A stretch of DNA of 64,000 bases from UBA5072 sp963822145 (GTDB taxonomy: Bacteria > Bacteroidota > Bacteroidia > Bacteroidales > UBA10428). The stretch spans positions 372,001 through 436,000 of the forward strand of contig CAWGGG010000004.1 of the NCBI GenBank assembly GCA_963822145.1. Direction: 5' to 3'. Below, piece by piece: positions 13,205-21,876 of this stretch. Within the stretch, counting starts at the first letter, position 1; each line of letters opens with the position of its first letter. Below the pieces are notes generated by a model. That model had not been told where the DNA came from, made no database searches, and saw nothing but the letters and a program-made list of their open reading frames with translations. Position numbers and translations under genes: made by a program.

Positions 13205-13623
13205 AAGGAGTTTTTGTCACCGGCCTGTTGATCCTTTGTCAGGTTCTGAATGCCCAGACTGTTAAACTGGAGGTCACTGTAAATAAAATCAAACAGGTAA
13301 GCGGGATTATGGTGATCAGTCTTTATAATAAGGACACATCATTTCCTGTTGAAGGAAAGGAATTCAGGATAAACCTGGTCAAAGTGACCGGACCTTCTGT
13401 TTCAACAACCTTTATCAACCTGGTGCCGGGAGAATATGCCGTGGCCCTCTATCATGATGAGAATTCGGATGGTGTGTGCAACCTGGGTTTGTTCGGCATA
13501 CCAAAAGAAGGTTTTGGATTTTCACGAAATTTCAGGCCTAAATGGAGCGCTCCCAGCTATAGCGATTGCAAAATCGAAATACGGAAAGATATGGCCATCA
13601 CGATTGACCTGTTTTTCAGATGA
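13201..13623 (+). CDS. DUF2141 family secreted protein
   Basis: 140 residues with a short signal peptide (cleavage after VLNAQ, near residue 19). The remainder matches the DUF2141 pattern: an N-terminal VSGIMVISLYNKDTSFP segment, the central VPGEYAVALYHDENSDGVCN stretch typical of the family, and the GIPKEGFGFSRN motif. DUF2141 proteins are small periplasmic or surface beta-sandwich proteins of unknown function. The start codon overlaps the stop of the upstream isomerase-like gene, which makes a two-gene operon. No enzyme motif is visible. Confidence 0.88.
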   Translation: MKGVFVTGLLILCQVLNAQTVKLEVTVNKIKQVSGIMVISLYNKDTSFPVEGKEFRINLVKVTGPSVSTTFINLVPGEYAVALYHDENSDGVCNLGLFGIPKEGFGFSRNFRPKWSAPSYSDCKIEIRKDMAITIDLFFR

Positions 13624-13672
13624 GTTTCCAGACTGATCTTATTGAATTCATTTAATATTATCTGCAAAAACT

Positions 13673-14467
13673 ATGAAGACAAAAACCTTATCAGTCTTTT
13701 ACTTCCTGACAGGAATAATATTTATCGTATTGGAGTTCAACCAGGCCTTCTGGCCGGGTGTCCTTATTAAGGCTCTTATAATGCCCTTGCTTGTCCTTAT
13801 ACTCTGGGTCAACTTCCGGAAGGAGTTTACAGGAATACACGGATTGATGATAACAGCCCTTTTTTTCTCCTGGGCCGGAGATGTGACCCTGGAATTCACC
13901 GAACATCATGAAATGATGTTTATGGTAGGGTTGTTGTTCTTTATGGTCACCCAGGTGCTGTATTTTATTATATTTTACCGCACGCCTGGAGCTGCTTATG
14001 ATATGAGACGTTTGACTTTATGGATTCTTCCGGTTTATGTGTATGGAGCTTTTTTGGTGTATTTTTTATACGATGATCTTGGTGATATGAGAATCCCGGT
14101 AATTGTATATGCCTTCGTGATCCTTACCATGCTGTCGGGCGCCATCAGTAGGTTCGCGAAAGTCAGCAGAATCAGCTTTTATCTTGTACTGTCCGGCGCC
14201 ATGCTTTTTGTTTTGTCTGATTCCATGATCGCTGTCAATAAATTCAGCTATCCCTTTATCGGATCCCGGATATTAATCATGTCAACCTACATTGCCGGGC
14301 AGTTTCTGATGCGATTGGATATATCAGGCAATTCGGAAGGATCTTTATGTACACTTGAAAAGACTTTGACTCCCGGAATAGAAGACTATTCACAAAAGTG
14401 TGTTTATGACATTCCATGCAGCCTGCTCAGCAGGATTTCCTTTGAATATTTGAAAAAGCGCTCATAA
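13673..14467 (+). CDS. YhhN/TMEM86 family membrane protein (putative lysoplasmalogenase)
   Basis: 264 residues with about eight predicted membrane helices. It carries features of the YhhN family: a conserved lysine early (LIKALIMPLL), a FSWAGDVTLEF segment with conserved Gly-Asp, a GLLFFMVTQVLYF helix, and LSGAMLFVLSDSMIAVNKF near the C-terminal third. Characterised members hydrolyse the vinyl-ether bond of lysoplasmalogens in the inner membrane; for bacterial members in general the role is inferred. The last 45 residues are hydrophilic and longer than usual. It follows the DUF2141 gene by 49 bp in the same direction and may be cotranscribed. Confidence 0.8.
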   Translation: MKTKTLSVFYFLTGIIFIVLEFNQAFWPGVLIKALIMPLLVLILWVNFRKEFTGIHGLMITALFFSWAGDVTLEFTEHHEMMFMVGLLFFMVTQVLYFIIFYRTPGAAYDMRRLTLWILPVYVYGAFLVYFLYDDLGDMRIPVIVYAFVILTMLSGAISRFAKVSRISFYLVLSGAMLFVLSDSMIAVNKFSYPFIGSRILIMSTYIAGQFLMRLDISGNSEGSLCTLEKTLTPGIEDYSQKCVYDIPCSLLSRISFEYLKKRS

Positions 14468-14790
14468 ACATGCAACGTAAATCCGGAATTAAGCGTTTGT
14501 GTTATTGATTTAAGTTTTAGAATATCGTATATTTATAATGGATATTACGATGTCTCAGGCTGACAATCCGAAATGCAGTATTTCTGAAAAAACTTGTCCC
14601 AGGCACTTCATTCTATGTAAGTACCTTCTCTGTCCATTTCCTTTGCTTCTTCCTTCCATGTGAATGCATTTCGGTACAACCAATATTGGTCAATCATATT
14701 TTTCTTAGCTGGAATAAAAATTTGAGTTCCAATATGAAGGCTCATTAACAATTATGGCTTTAGTTATTAAAACATTTAAAAGTTAATAAA
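14468..14790. other. Intergenic region upstream of WD40 gene
   Basis: 323 bp, AT-rich. I find no open frame with coding character, no clear hairpin-T terminator and no full TAnnTTTG promoter, although the promoter for the following gene must lie here. Confidence 0.4.
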
Positions 14791-16140
14791 ATGAAAAAAT
14801 GTTTACTACTGGTTTGTTGTATGATTGCGTTTCTATTCACCTCTGAATTGGTCATCGCTCAGGGCAATTTCTTCAATCAGACCGCCACCATTCAGGGTCC
14901 GGATGAAACTATCTCCAGCCTGGTTGTCAGCCCGGATGGATTGACGATCGCTTACAGTTCTTATGCCGACACTTTCATTCATGTCGTTGATATCGCAACG
15001 CAGCATGAGATCCTAACCTTAAGAGGACACACAGATGTTGTGACCAGTATGGCTTTCAGTCCTGATGGCCAACTGCTTGCCTCCGCCGGCACTGTCTTTC
15101 TTGATTCTCCTGTTGATGGTACAGTTCGCGTATGGGATGTTGCAAGCGGGGCGCAATTTGCATTTGCAGAGACTGCCCCTGCGGGCATCGACCAGCTAGC
15201 TTTCTCACCTGATGGTTCAATGCTTGCAGGAGCTTCAGGCGGAGCGTCGCTCAATGTATTTCTCTGGGAGCCAACCAGTATGAACCTAATTCGTGCCATC
15301 CCGGATGTTTTCAGGTTGGTTGCATTCAGTCCGGACGGGAGTAAGGTTGCCACGGCAAAGCGGGACGACAAATTGTATTTCATCGATGCTGCCACAGGGG
15401 AAGAAATTTCATCTTTTGATGGACATATTGGCTGGATCCATTCGGCCGCATACAGTTCCAGTGGTCAGTTGATCGCCACAGGTGGTGAAGACCGGATAAT
15501 CCTGGTCCGGAATGCGGAAAGCGGGGCAACAGTCCGCACCTTGATAGGGCATGAATCCTTCCCGGAATATCTCATATTCAGTCCTGATGCCACCATGCTG
15601 GCCTCACTCGGGAGTGGTATGAATATTTATCGGTCTTCCGGCGGGGGAATTACATTTACATTAGGTGATGCGGATAAATTTTTACGCTTATGGGATATGA
15701 GTACCGGCAACGAGTTGTCAGCGCTGAATATCGAATCGGACGTGCTGAGCGGGGTATCATTCAGTGCCAATTGGAATGTTCTGGTCACGGGAAGCACAAC
15801 CGGCCTGATCCGTATATTTCATTGGACTGATCAAACGGGTTTGAAAGGAGACCAGGTTTCCAGGATCTTTGAATTACTTCAGAATTATCCGAATCCTTTC
15901 AGTCTGGAAACAGAGATTGGTTTTTCGGTGCCAGTGTTCAGTCACGTTACGATCAGCATTTATAACATGCAGGGTTATGAGGTCTGTCGTCTTATAGATG
16001 CCCAGTATCCGGCCGGTTCTCATTCAATTCGCTGGGATGCAAAAGATAGCCATGGACAAGCCTTACCAAGCGGAATATACCTCTACCAGCTTAAGGCAGG
16101 CAATTTTTACGAGATGAGAAAAATGAGTGTGATTCGATGA
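14791..16140 (+). CDS. Secreted WD40 beta-propeller protein with T9SS sorting domain
   Basis: 449 residues. A signal peptide (residues 1-24, ending VIAQ) precedes at least six WD40-type blades, recognised by repeated FSPDG motifs each followed by a strand and LWD/RVWDV-type ends (roughly residues 40-345). The C-terminal 80 residues, from LLQNYPNPF, form the classic type IX secretion C-terminal sorting domain, with LPSGIYLYQLKAG and the terminal KMSVIR strand. The protein is therefore expected to cross the outer membrane and be attached or released at the surface. Its partner is unknown. It shows the host has a T9SS. Confidence 0.9.
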   Translation: MKKCLLLVCCMIAFLFTSELVIAQGNFFNQTATIQGPDETISSLVVSPDGLTIAYSSYADTFIHVVDIATQHEILTLRGHTDVVTSMAFSPDGQLLASAGTVFLDSPVDGTVRVWDVASGAQFAFAETAPAGIDQLAFSPDGSMLAGASGGASLNVFLWEPTSMNLIRAIPDVFRLVAFSPDGSKVATAKRDDKLYFIDAATGEEISSFDGHIGWIHSAAYSSSGQLIATGGEDRIILVRNAESGATVRTLIGHESFPEYLIFSPDATMLASLGSGMNIYRSSGGGITFTLGDADKFLRLWDMSTGNELSALNIESDVLSGVSFSANWNVLVTGSTTGLIRIFHWTDQTGLKGDQVSRIFELLQNYPNPFSLETEIGFSVPVFSHVTISIYNMQGYEVCRLIDAQYPAGSHSIRWDAKDSHGQALPSGIYLYQLKAGNFYEMRKMSVIR

Positions 16141-16521
16141 CTTCCCGGGTAAGCACATCATTGACAACACGCAAACGGTGTTGCAACCTTCAGCCATTCC
16201 AGGTATTCCTTGTAAAAGGACCTGGCACTGAAGACCGCTGCTTTCAAGTTATATCTATTATATGAAGGTTCGAATGCAACAAGTTATTTTTCAATAGGCT
16301 TGAACATTCTGATCACTGCAATTGTTATAGGATGGTCAGATATAAAAGAATAATAAGATCCTAATACCTCTAAAGTGATCTGATATATCCTGCATGCCGG
16401 AACCGACTGACTACAGTGGATATTCCATATAATTTCTCATCGGGCTGATATACAAGGCGCTTAATATCAATACCATTTATGAAAATAATGGTACATCTAT
16501 TAACCTTTAAATAAATTAGCT
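16141..16521. other. Intergenic region, no gene seen
   Basis: 381 bp. A short hairpin (CAACAC at 16165-16170 pairing with GTGTTG at 16178-16183) lies just after the WD40 stop but lacks a T-run, so I do not call it a terminator. Nothing else recognisable. Confidence 0.4.
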
Positions 16522-17577
16522 ATGAAAACTTCACCGGAGATTCAGGTAAAAGTGGCCAAACAAGTTGATCCTTCAAGGATTATGCAGGTTGGCATGGGAT
16601 TTTGGGCCTCTAAAACACTTTTGACAGCTGTAAAGATGGAACTCTTCACGCAACTGGCCACGCAGTCTTTGTCCGGCCAGGAAATAAAGCACAGGTTGGG
16701 TTTGAACGGCCGGGGTCTCTATGATTTTTTGGATGCCCTGGTGGCACTGGGATTTTTGCAGAAAAGCGGAAATATGGAATCTGCCGTATATTCCAATTCC
16801 CCGGATGCCGAATTATTCCTGGATAAGTGCAAACTTACCTACATGGGGGGGATCCTTGAAATGGCCAATAACCGGTTATTTGCTTCCTGGAATTTCCTTG
16901 AAGAGGGTTTGAAAACAGGAACCCCCCAAAATGAGATCAGAACAGGCAGGACATCTTTGTTTGAAGAAATATACAACGACAAAAGGAAAACCCGTGAATT
17001 TGTGAATGCCATGGGTGGAGCACAGGCAGGCAATTTTAGAGCATTTGCCATGCAATTTGATTTTTCAGGTTACAGTACCCTTTGCGATATTGGCGGTGCC
17101 GGAGCGCTGTTATCGGCACAGGTGGCCTTAAACAATCCGCATATGAAGTGCATTTCATTTGACCTTCCTCCGGTTAGCCCTATTGCACTGGAAAATATAA
17201 GCAAAATGGGATTGGCCGATAAGGTTGAAATCAGGTCAGGAGATTTTTTCAGTGATCCCTTTCCCTTAGCAGATGTCATTACAATGGGTAATATACTGCA
17301 TGACTGGGGCACTTCAGACAAGAAAAAACTCATCGGTAAGGCTTATGATGCTTTGCCTGCCGGAGGGGCATTCATTGTCATCGAAAATATTATTGATGAT
17401 GCAAGACGTGAAAATGCGATGGGTTTATTGATGTCTCTTAATATGTTGATAGAAACTGCGGAAGGTTATGATTATACAGGGGCTGATTTCAGCAACTGGG
17501 CACTTGAGGCCGGTTTTAAGAAGAGTTCTGTGATGCCATTAACAGGACCTGCGAGTGCGGCGATAGCCATAAAATAA
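16522..17577 (+). CDS. SAM-dependent O-methyltransferase (class II, acetylserotonin/CrtF-like)
   Basis: 351 residues. The N-terminal third is a winged-helix dimerisation domain (residues about 20-110, with LFTQLATQSLSGQEI). The C-terminal Rossmann domain carries SAM motif I around C188-D189-I-G-G, an acidic loop at DLPPV, and GNILHDWG in which H260 is the expected catalytic base, followed by the VIENIID motif. This is the plant-type O-methyltransferase family 2 architecture also found in bacterial ubiquinone, carotenoid and secondary-metabolite methyltransferases. The acceptor cannot be inferred because no biosynthetic genes flank it. It converges on the next gene, with a shared terminator between them. 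Confidence 0.85.
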   Translation: MKTSPEIQVKVAKQVDPSRIMQVGMGFWASKTLLTAVKMELFTQLATQSLSGQEIKHRLGLNGRGLYDFLDALVALGFLQKSGNMESAVYSNSPDAELFLDKCKLTYMGGILEMANNRLFASWNFLEEGLKTGTPQNEIRTGRTSLFEEIYNDKRKTREFVNAMGGAQAGNFRAFAMQFDFSGYSTLCDIGGAGALLSAQVALNNPHMKCISFDLPPVSPIALENISKMGLADKVEIRSGDFFSDPFPLADVITMGNILHDWGTSDKKKLIGKAYDALPAGGAFIVIENIIDDARRENAMGLLMSLNMLIETAEGYDYTGADFSNWALEAGFKKSSVMPLTGPASAAIAIK

Positions 17578-17594
17578 AATCTGAATAAAAAACC

Positions 17595-17620
17595 GCCTGC
17601 CTGACAAAATCCAGGCAGGC
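17595..17620. terminator. Bidirectional rho-independent terminator
   Basis: Perfect 9-bp stem GCCTGCCTG / CAGGCAGGC with an 8-nt loop, preceded by an A-run and followed by TTTATTTT. It sits between the convergent methyltransferase and membrane-protein genes and can serve both. Confidence 0.88.
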
Positions 17621-17635
17621 AGTTTATTTTCAATA

Positions 17636-18040
17636 TTAGCTGGGGGTTGACGCTTTTTTGGCTGCAAGCAGGAATTCAATAAACAGAATTGCGAATATAA
17701 GATCAACGCCCCCGGTGAGCAATAAAAAGAAATTCCCTTCATTCAACAAAAAAGCAATGATGCAATCAATAAAGAAAAGGATTTTTCCTATCACACCAAT
17801 AAATATGATTCCGTGATTTTTAGTGATATCACGACTCACCATAATGTATCCTATGCCATAAGCCATGATAAACCAGAACATTGCATGGAAAGGGAATAAG
17901 GAAACCGGAGAAGGCATTCCGAACAAATCAAAAGTAAAATCAGGCATAACTATTCCGCCCAACCAGCAAGGGATAGCTGCGCCAAGATTCCACAGGCCAG
18001 CAATAAGAAATAGAATTTTGTAATACTTGGTTCTTTTCAT
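17636..18040 (-). CDS. Small four-helix membrane protein of unknown function
   Basis: 134 residues with four hydrophobic segments (about 8-30, 48-68, 78-98 and 103-125) and a Lys/Arg start (MKRTKYYK), consistent with an inner-membrane protein. No family recognised. It is convergent with the methyltransferase gene and shares its terminator. Codon use and an intact frame support a real gene. Confidence 0.65.
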   Translation of the reverse strand: MKRTKYYKILFLIAGLWNLGAAIPCWLGGIVMPDFTFDLFGMPSPVSLFPFHAMFWFIMAYGIGYIMVSRDITKNHGIIFIGVIGKILFFIDCIIAFLLNEGNFFLLLTGGVDLIFAILFIEFLLAAKKASTPS

Positions 18041-18546
18041 ACAGCACCTCCATTTTTATCAGTTACCTATGTTTAGATTCCAGTACCTTCATAATCTCAC
18101 CTAATTTAAATATACGATAAACTTAGGCATGAATCAAGTATTTTAATCAAACTCAGCGGTTTTATATAAATAGTACGTTGGATAGAAACGCAATAAACCG
18201 CCACCTCCTATAAGTGGAGGATTAATATCACAAATCATCGCCGGGTGATGTCCCCCGGCGTTAGGCGAAGCCCGCAGAATTGCGGGACAAGTAATGCCTT
18301 CGACTTTTCTGAAGGGTAGCCTCACAAATATTTTTTGACTTCGCTTAAAATAAAGCCGAAGATTGTCAGTTAAGTTATTAATAAGTCTTACCTTACAATG
18401 AAATTAGATGTTCGTCTCGCTGAAGGCATATTTTCGAATGGCTGTTATCATGTAAAAGACCTTCAAATTCTCTTCACTTCATCACGATTTTTACATTTAA
18501 TACTCAAAATGAGTTATCTAGTAATTATTAATTAAATATTATTGTT
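18041..18546. other. Intergenic region with paired GC-rich hairpins
   Basis: 506 bp without a convincing gene. It contains two adjacent hairpins: CGCCGGG (18239-18245) with CCCGGCG (18254-18260), and CCCGCA (18271-18276) with TGCGGG (18281-18286). These sit inside otherwise AT-rich DNA and look like an intergenic palindromic repeat rather than a terminator, since no T-run follows. Confidence 0.5.
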
Positions 18547-18759
18547 ATGCTCAATGTAAAGAATAGCGTTAAAAGATTGATTACCAGTATTTATGAATGT
18601 CAGAAAAGAATCATGATCAATCGTCGCTTCATTCAGGATCTCATACTGGAAGGTAATTTAGCGAATGTAACAGGACTTCAGCATGAGATCAAGTGTTTGC
18701 AGGGGAAAATTTTAGAATTCCAGAAGGAACTCAGGACAAGTTTTAAATATTCTTGTTAA
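18547..18759 (+). CDS. Small hypothetical protein, helical
   Basis: 70 residues, Lys/Glu/Gln-rich with leucine spacing suggesting one or two amphipathic helices (LQHEIKCLQGKILEFQKEL). No family recognised. A strong terminator starts 32 bp after the stop, which supports a genuine short transcription unit. It has no signal peptide or membrane segment. Confidence 0.5.
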   Translation: MLNVKNSVKRLITSIYECQKRIMINRRFIQDLILEGNLANVTGLQHEIKCLQGKILEFQKELRTSFKYSC

Positions 18760-18790
18760 GAGATTTTCTTCCGGTTTTATCATAAATAGA

Positions 18791-18818
18791 AATGTCCCAC
18801 CGGCGGGACATTTTTTTT
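18791..18818 (+). terminator. Rho-independent terminator
   Basis: 8-bp stem AATGTCCC / GGGACATT with loop ACCGGC, followed by a long T-run. It terminates the 70-residue ORF. It also argues that the next gene starts downstream, at 18965, not at the earlier in-frame ATG at 18818 inside the T-run. Confidence 0.9.
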
Positions 18819-18964
18819 TGCTCAAATTTGGCCTACTGACAATTAAATCCGATATCCAGCGCCATTGGCTTCCCGCTGAGAGAGCAGTCAAAATAAGATC
18901 TGACCCTGATGACTTGTATAACATAATTAAATTGAATAATATAGCTAATCTAAAATCACATCCA

Positions 18965-20986
18965 ATGAAATCAACACAGAATTTTACCTGCATTCTATTG
19001 TCGTTTTTTCTGATTATGACTGTACGGCCCATGATGGCACAGGATAAGCAAGTCGAACTGAAAAGGGGAGTCCTTGTTGCTGACGTATTGAAGAAAGATG
19101 CCAGACATCGTTATACCGTCAACCTCGAGGCCAACCAGTTTGCGTATTTCAATCTGTTACAGCATGGCATTGATGCCATGATAACTACTTATGATCCCGA
19201 CGGAAATAAACTGGAGGACTTCGACAGTCCGAATTTCAGGAACGGCGATGAGCCTGTAATCCTGTCCAGCAGCAAAAAAGGGACCTATGTCCTTGAGGTC
19301 AGTTCAATTGACACCAGGGATCAACAGGGCACATACGAGCTGAGCTGGCTGAAGGTTGAACCCAAGGGAACAACACCTGAAAAACAGATCGATCAACTGT
19401 GTACGGTGTGGATTAACATCCAATCACCCGGTGCCGCAATAGCTGTAGCCAAGGATGGTAAGATCATATTCGAAAAGGGTTATGGAAGTGCCGAGCTGGA
19501 ATATGGTATCCCCATCACCTCAACCACTGTATTTCACATTGCTTCGGTTTCCAAGCAATTTACCGCATTCGCAATCCTGCTGCTGGAAAAGGAAGGCAAA
19601 CTTTCTATCCAGGATGATATCCGGAAGTATATTCCGGAAGTACCGGATTTCGGAAAGGTGATCACCCTGGATCATCTGTTGCATCACACCAGTGGCCTGC
19701 GGGATCAGTGGGAATTGTTGGCAATGGCGGGATGGAGGCTTGATGACAATATTTCTACGAAGCAGATCCTGCGGCTTGTGAGCCGGCAGCAAGAACTGAA
19801 CTTCAATCCCGGCGACCAGATGGTTTATTGCAATACGGGATATACCCTGCTGGCAGAAATAGTTGCCCGGGTATCAGGCATGAGTTTTACAGATTTTACC
19901 CGCACCCGCATTTTTGAGCCCTTGAAAATGACGCATACTTTTTTTTATGATGATTGTGAAAAACTGGTCAAGAACCGGGCATATTCATTCTATGCCGACA
20001 GCACCGGGTATAAGAAAAGCAACCTGAATTATTCCACTGCGGGTGCGACAAGTCTGTTCACCACTGCCCCGGATCTTTGTCTTTGGTCGATGAACTTTGA
20101 GAACCCGGTTGTAGGAGAAGAGATTATGGACAGGATGGCCGAGCGGGGCGTGCTGAATAACGGGGATACCATTGATTATGCCATGGGGCAGATTGCAGGC
20201 GTGTATAAAGGATTGAAGTTTTTTGCCCATGGCGGGGCAGATGCCGGATACCGCACCGAACTATTCAGAATTCCGGGAGAACGTTTTTCAGTCAATGTGC
20301 TGAGTAACCTGGCCTCCTTCAATCCCGGTGCCCTGGCTGTCAAGATTATCGACATTTACCTGAAGGACAAGGAAGTAAGTGAATCTTCAAAACAGCCTGC
20401 ACCCAGGACGGATTCCGCGTCCGTTACGGTGGATCCTGATGTACTGGCCTCCTATAGCGGAAAATACGAGTTGCAGCCCGGAATTTTTGTCACCATTTCA
20501 GTTGGAGGCAACATCCTGTATGCTGAAGCACCGGAACTTACCAAAACTCCGATGATACCGCTTTCCGAATCCGAATTCGAGGTCAGGCCGGTACAGGCTA
20601 AAGTTAACTTTCCAAAAGATGGCAACGGGAAAATCACCAAAATGATTGTGCACATGAACGGTCAGGAAATTACAGCCCTGCGCCTGCCCGATTTTGATCC
20701 GTCGGCCGTGAACCTGACGGAACTGACCGGAGACTTTTATAGTCCCGAATTGAATACGACCTATACGTTCGTAGTGGAATCCGGAAAGCTGATCGCCAGA
20801 CATTTCCGGACGGGTGATGTTAACCTGACCCCTTCTAAGGAGGATGTCTTTTCAGGCGACCAGTGGTACTTCAGCCATGTTGAATTTGTCCGTGACGGGA
20901 ATAATAAGGTCAACGGCTGCAAGGTGGGGACCGGTCGTGTAAGCAACCTTAGATTTAATAAAGTGACGACAGTATCATCCAATTAA
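18965..20986 (+). CDS. Secreted serine hydrolase of the class C beta-lactamase family
   Basis: 673 residues from this start, chosen because it gives a clean signal peptide (MKSTQNF, hydrophobic stretch, ending MMAQD) and avoids the terminator upstream. Residues about 30-130 resemble a pre-peptidase C-terminal beta-sandwich domain. The catalytic domain shows the three family motifs: S194-V-S-K197, Y288-C-N290 and H422-G-G. It is therefore an active-site serine hydrolase (D-aminopeptidase, esterase or penicillin-binding-like). About 170 C-terminal residues form beta-rich domains often seen in these proteins. True beta-lactamase activity is not implied. It probably acts in the periplasm. Confidence 0.88.
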   Translation: MKSTQNFTCILLSFFLIMTVRPMMAQDKQVELKRGVLVADVLKKDARHRYTVNLEANQFAYFNLLQHGIDAMITTYDPDGNKLEDFDSPNFRNGDEPVILSSSKKGTYVLEVSSIDTRDQQGTYELSWLKVEPKGTTPEKQIDQLCTVWINIQSPGAAIAVAKDGKIIFEKGYGSAELEYGIPITSTTVFHIASVSKQFTAFAILLLEKEGKLSIQDDIRKYIPEVPDFGKVITLDHLLHHTSGLRDQWELLAMAGWRLDDNISTKQILRLVSRQQELNFNPGDQMVYCNTGYTLLAEIVARVSGMSFTDFTRTRIFEPLKMTHTFFYDDCEKLVKNRAYSFYADSTGYKKSNLNYSTAGATSLFTTAPDLCLWSMNFENPVVGEEIMDRMAERGVLNNGDTIDYAMGQIAGVYKGLKFFAHGGADAGYRTELFRIPGERFSVNVLSNLASFNPGALAVKIIDIYLKDKEVSESSKQPAPRTDSASVTVDPDVLASYSGKYELQPGIFVTISVGGNILYAEAPELTKTPMIPLSESEFEVRPVQAKVNFPKDGNGKITKMIVHMNGQEITALRLPDFDPSAVNLTELTGDFYSPELNTTYTFVVESGKLIARHFRTGDVNLTPSKEDVFSGDQWYFSHVEFVRDGNNKVNGCKVGTGRVSNLRFNKVTTVSSN

Positions 20987-21061
20987 ACCCGATCCAGTCC
21001 TTGCATCTTTAAAAGGTTTCATTTGGCATCTCTATATAATCACTAACTTAAAACAAACCCT

Positions 21062-21835
21062 ATGAAATCCATTGGATTTATCGGTGGCGGCCGTGTCACC
21101 AGGATCATGCTTCAGGCATGGTACAATAAAAACCTTGATTCGGGGAATATTTCAGTTTATGATCCGAACAGGGATACCCTTGTTAAATTGAAAGGCAGTT
21201 TTCCGGGCATCATTGCGGAGAATGAACTGACAACCTCACTGATCCAATCCGATTTTCTTATTCTGGCCGTCCATCCGCCTGTAATGATGGAAACACTATC
21301 CAGAATTAAAGGATTGTTGCATGGTGATACAATCCTTTTATCGCTGTCACCCAAGATTACCCTTGCAGCAATGAAGAACGCGCTGGATGGTTTCAATAAT
21401 ATTGCCCGGGTTAATCCATCTGCCACTTCGATCATTAACCAGGGCATTAATCCTATTGCTTTTTCAGAAGGAATGTCGCAAAAAGTCCGGGATACTGTAC
21501 TGGATTTGCTGAGCCATTTGGGCAGGGTCCCAGTGGTAGTGGAAAGAAAGATAGAAGCTTATGCTTTGATCAGCGCTATGGGGCCTACCTATTTCTGGTT
21601 TCAGATGCAGCAGCTGAAAGAACTCGCCGAGAAATATGGCATGGATGAAAAAGAGGCTTGTGAGACAATTACCGAAATGCTCTACAGTTCCGCCAAAACG
21701 TTATTTAATTCCAATCTTGCACCGGAACAGGTTATGGATCTTGTTCCGGTAAAGCCATTGGGAGAAATGGAGGAAACTATAAAATCATTTTATTGTAGCA
21801 AACTGGACGCTGTTTACGAGAAAATAAAACCCTGA
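21062..21835 (+). CDS. Pyrroline-5-carboxylate reductase-like oxidoreductase
   Basis: 257 residues. The N-terminal Rossmann domain begins SIGFIGGGRVTRIML (GxGxxG-like NAD(P) motif), followed by DFLILAVHPPVM, a typical ProC strand with the conserved V-x-P. The dimerisation domain includes ARVNPSATSIINQG and ALISAMGPTYFWFQM, comparable to the SGSGPAY region of ProC. ProC makes proline from pyrroline-5-carboxylate using NAD(P)H. Divergence at GPTYFW leaves open a related imine reductase role. It stands alone between the serine hydrolase and the convergent serA. Confidence 0.75.
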   Translation: MKSIGFIGGGRVTRIMLQAWYNKNLDSGNISVYDPNRDTLVKLKGSFPGIIAENELTTSLIQSDFLILAVHPPVMMETLSRIKGLLHGDTILLSLSPKITLAAMKNALDGFNNIARVNPSATSIINQGINPIAFSEGMSQKVRDTVLDLLSHLGRVPVVVERKIEAYALISAMGPTYFWFQMQQLKELAEKYGMDEKEACETITEMLYSSAKTLFNSNLAPEQVMDLVPVKPLGEMEETIKSFYCSKLDAVYEKIKP

Positions 21836-21876
21836 AGGTAATTCCTCTCTAAGCATGAAAACAACAATCGCAGCTT

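Noticed and set aside
18818..18964. Upstream start for the serine hydrolase
   Set aside because: The ATG at 18818 lies at the end of a terminator T-run and would bury the signal peptide 50 residues inside the protein.
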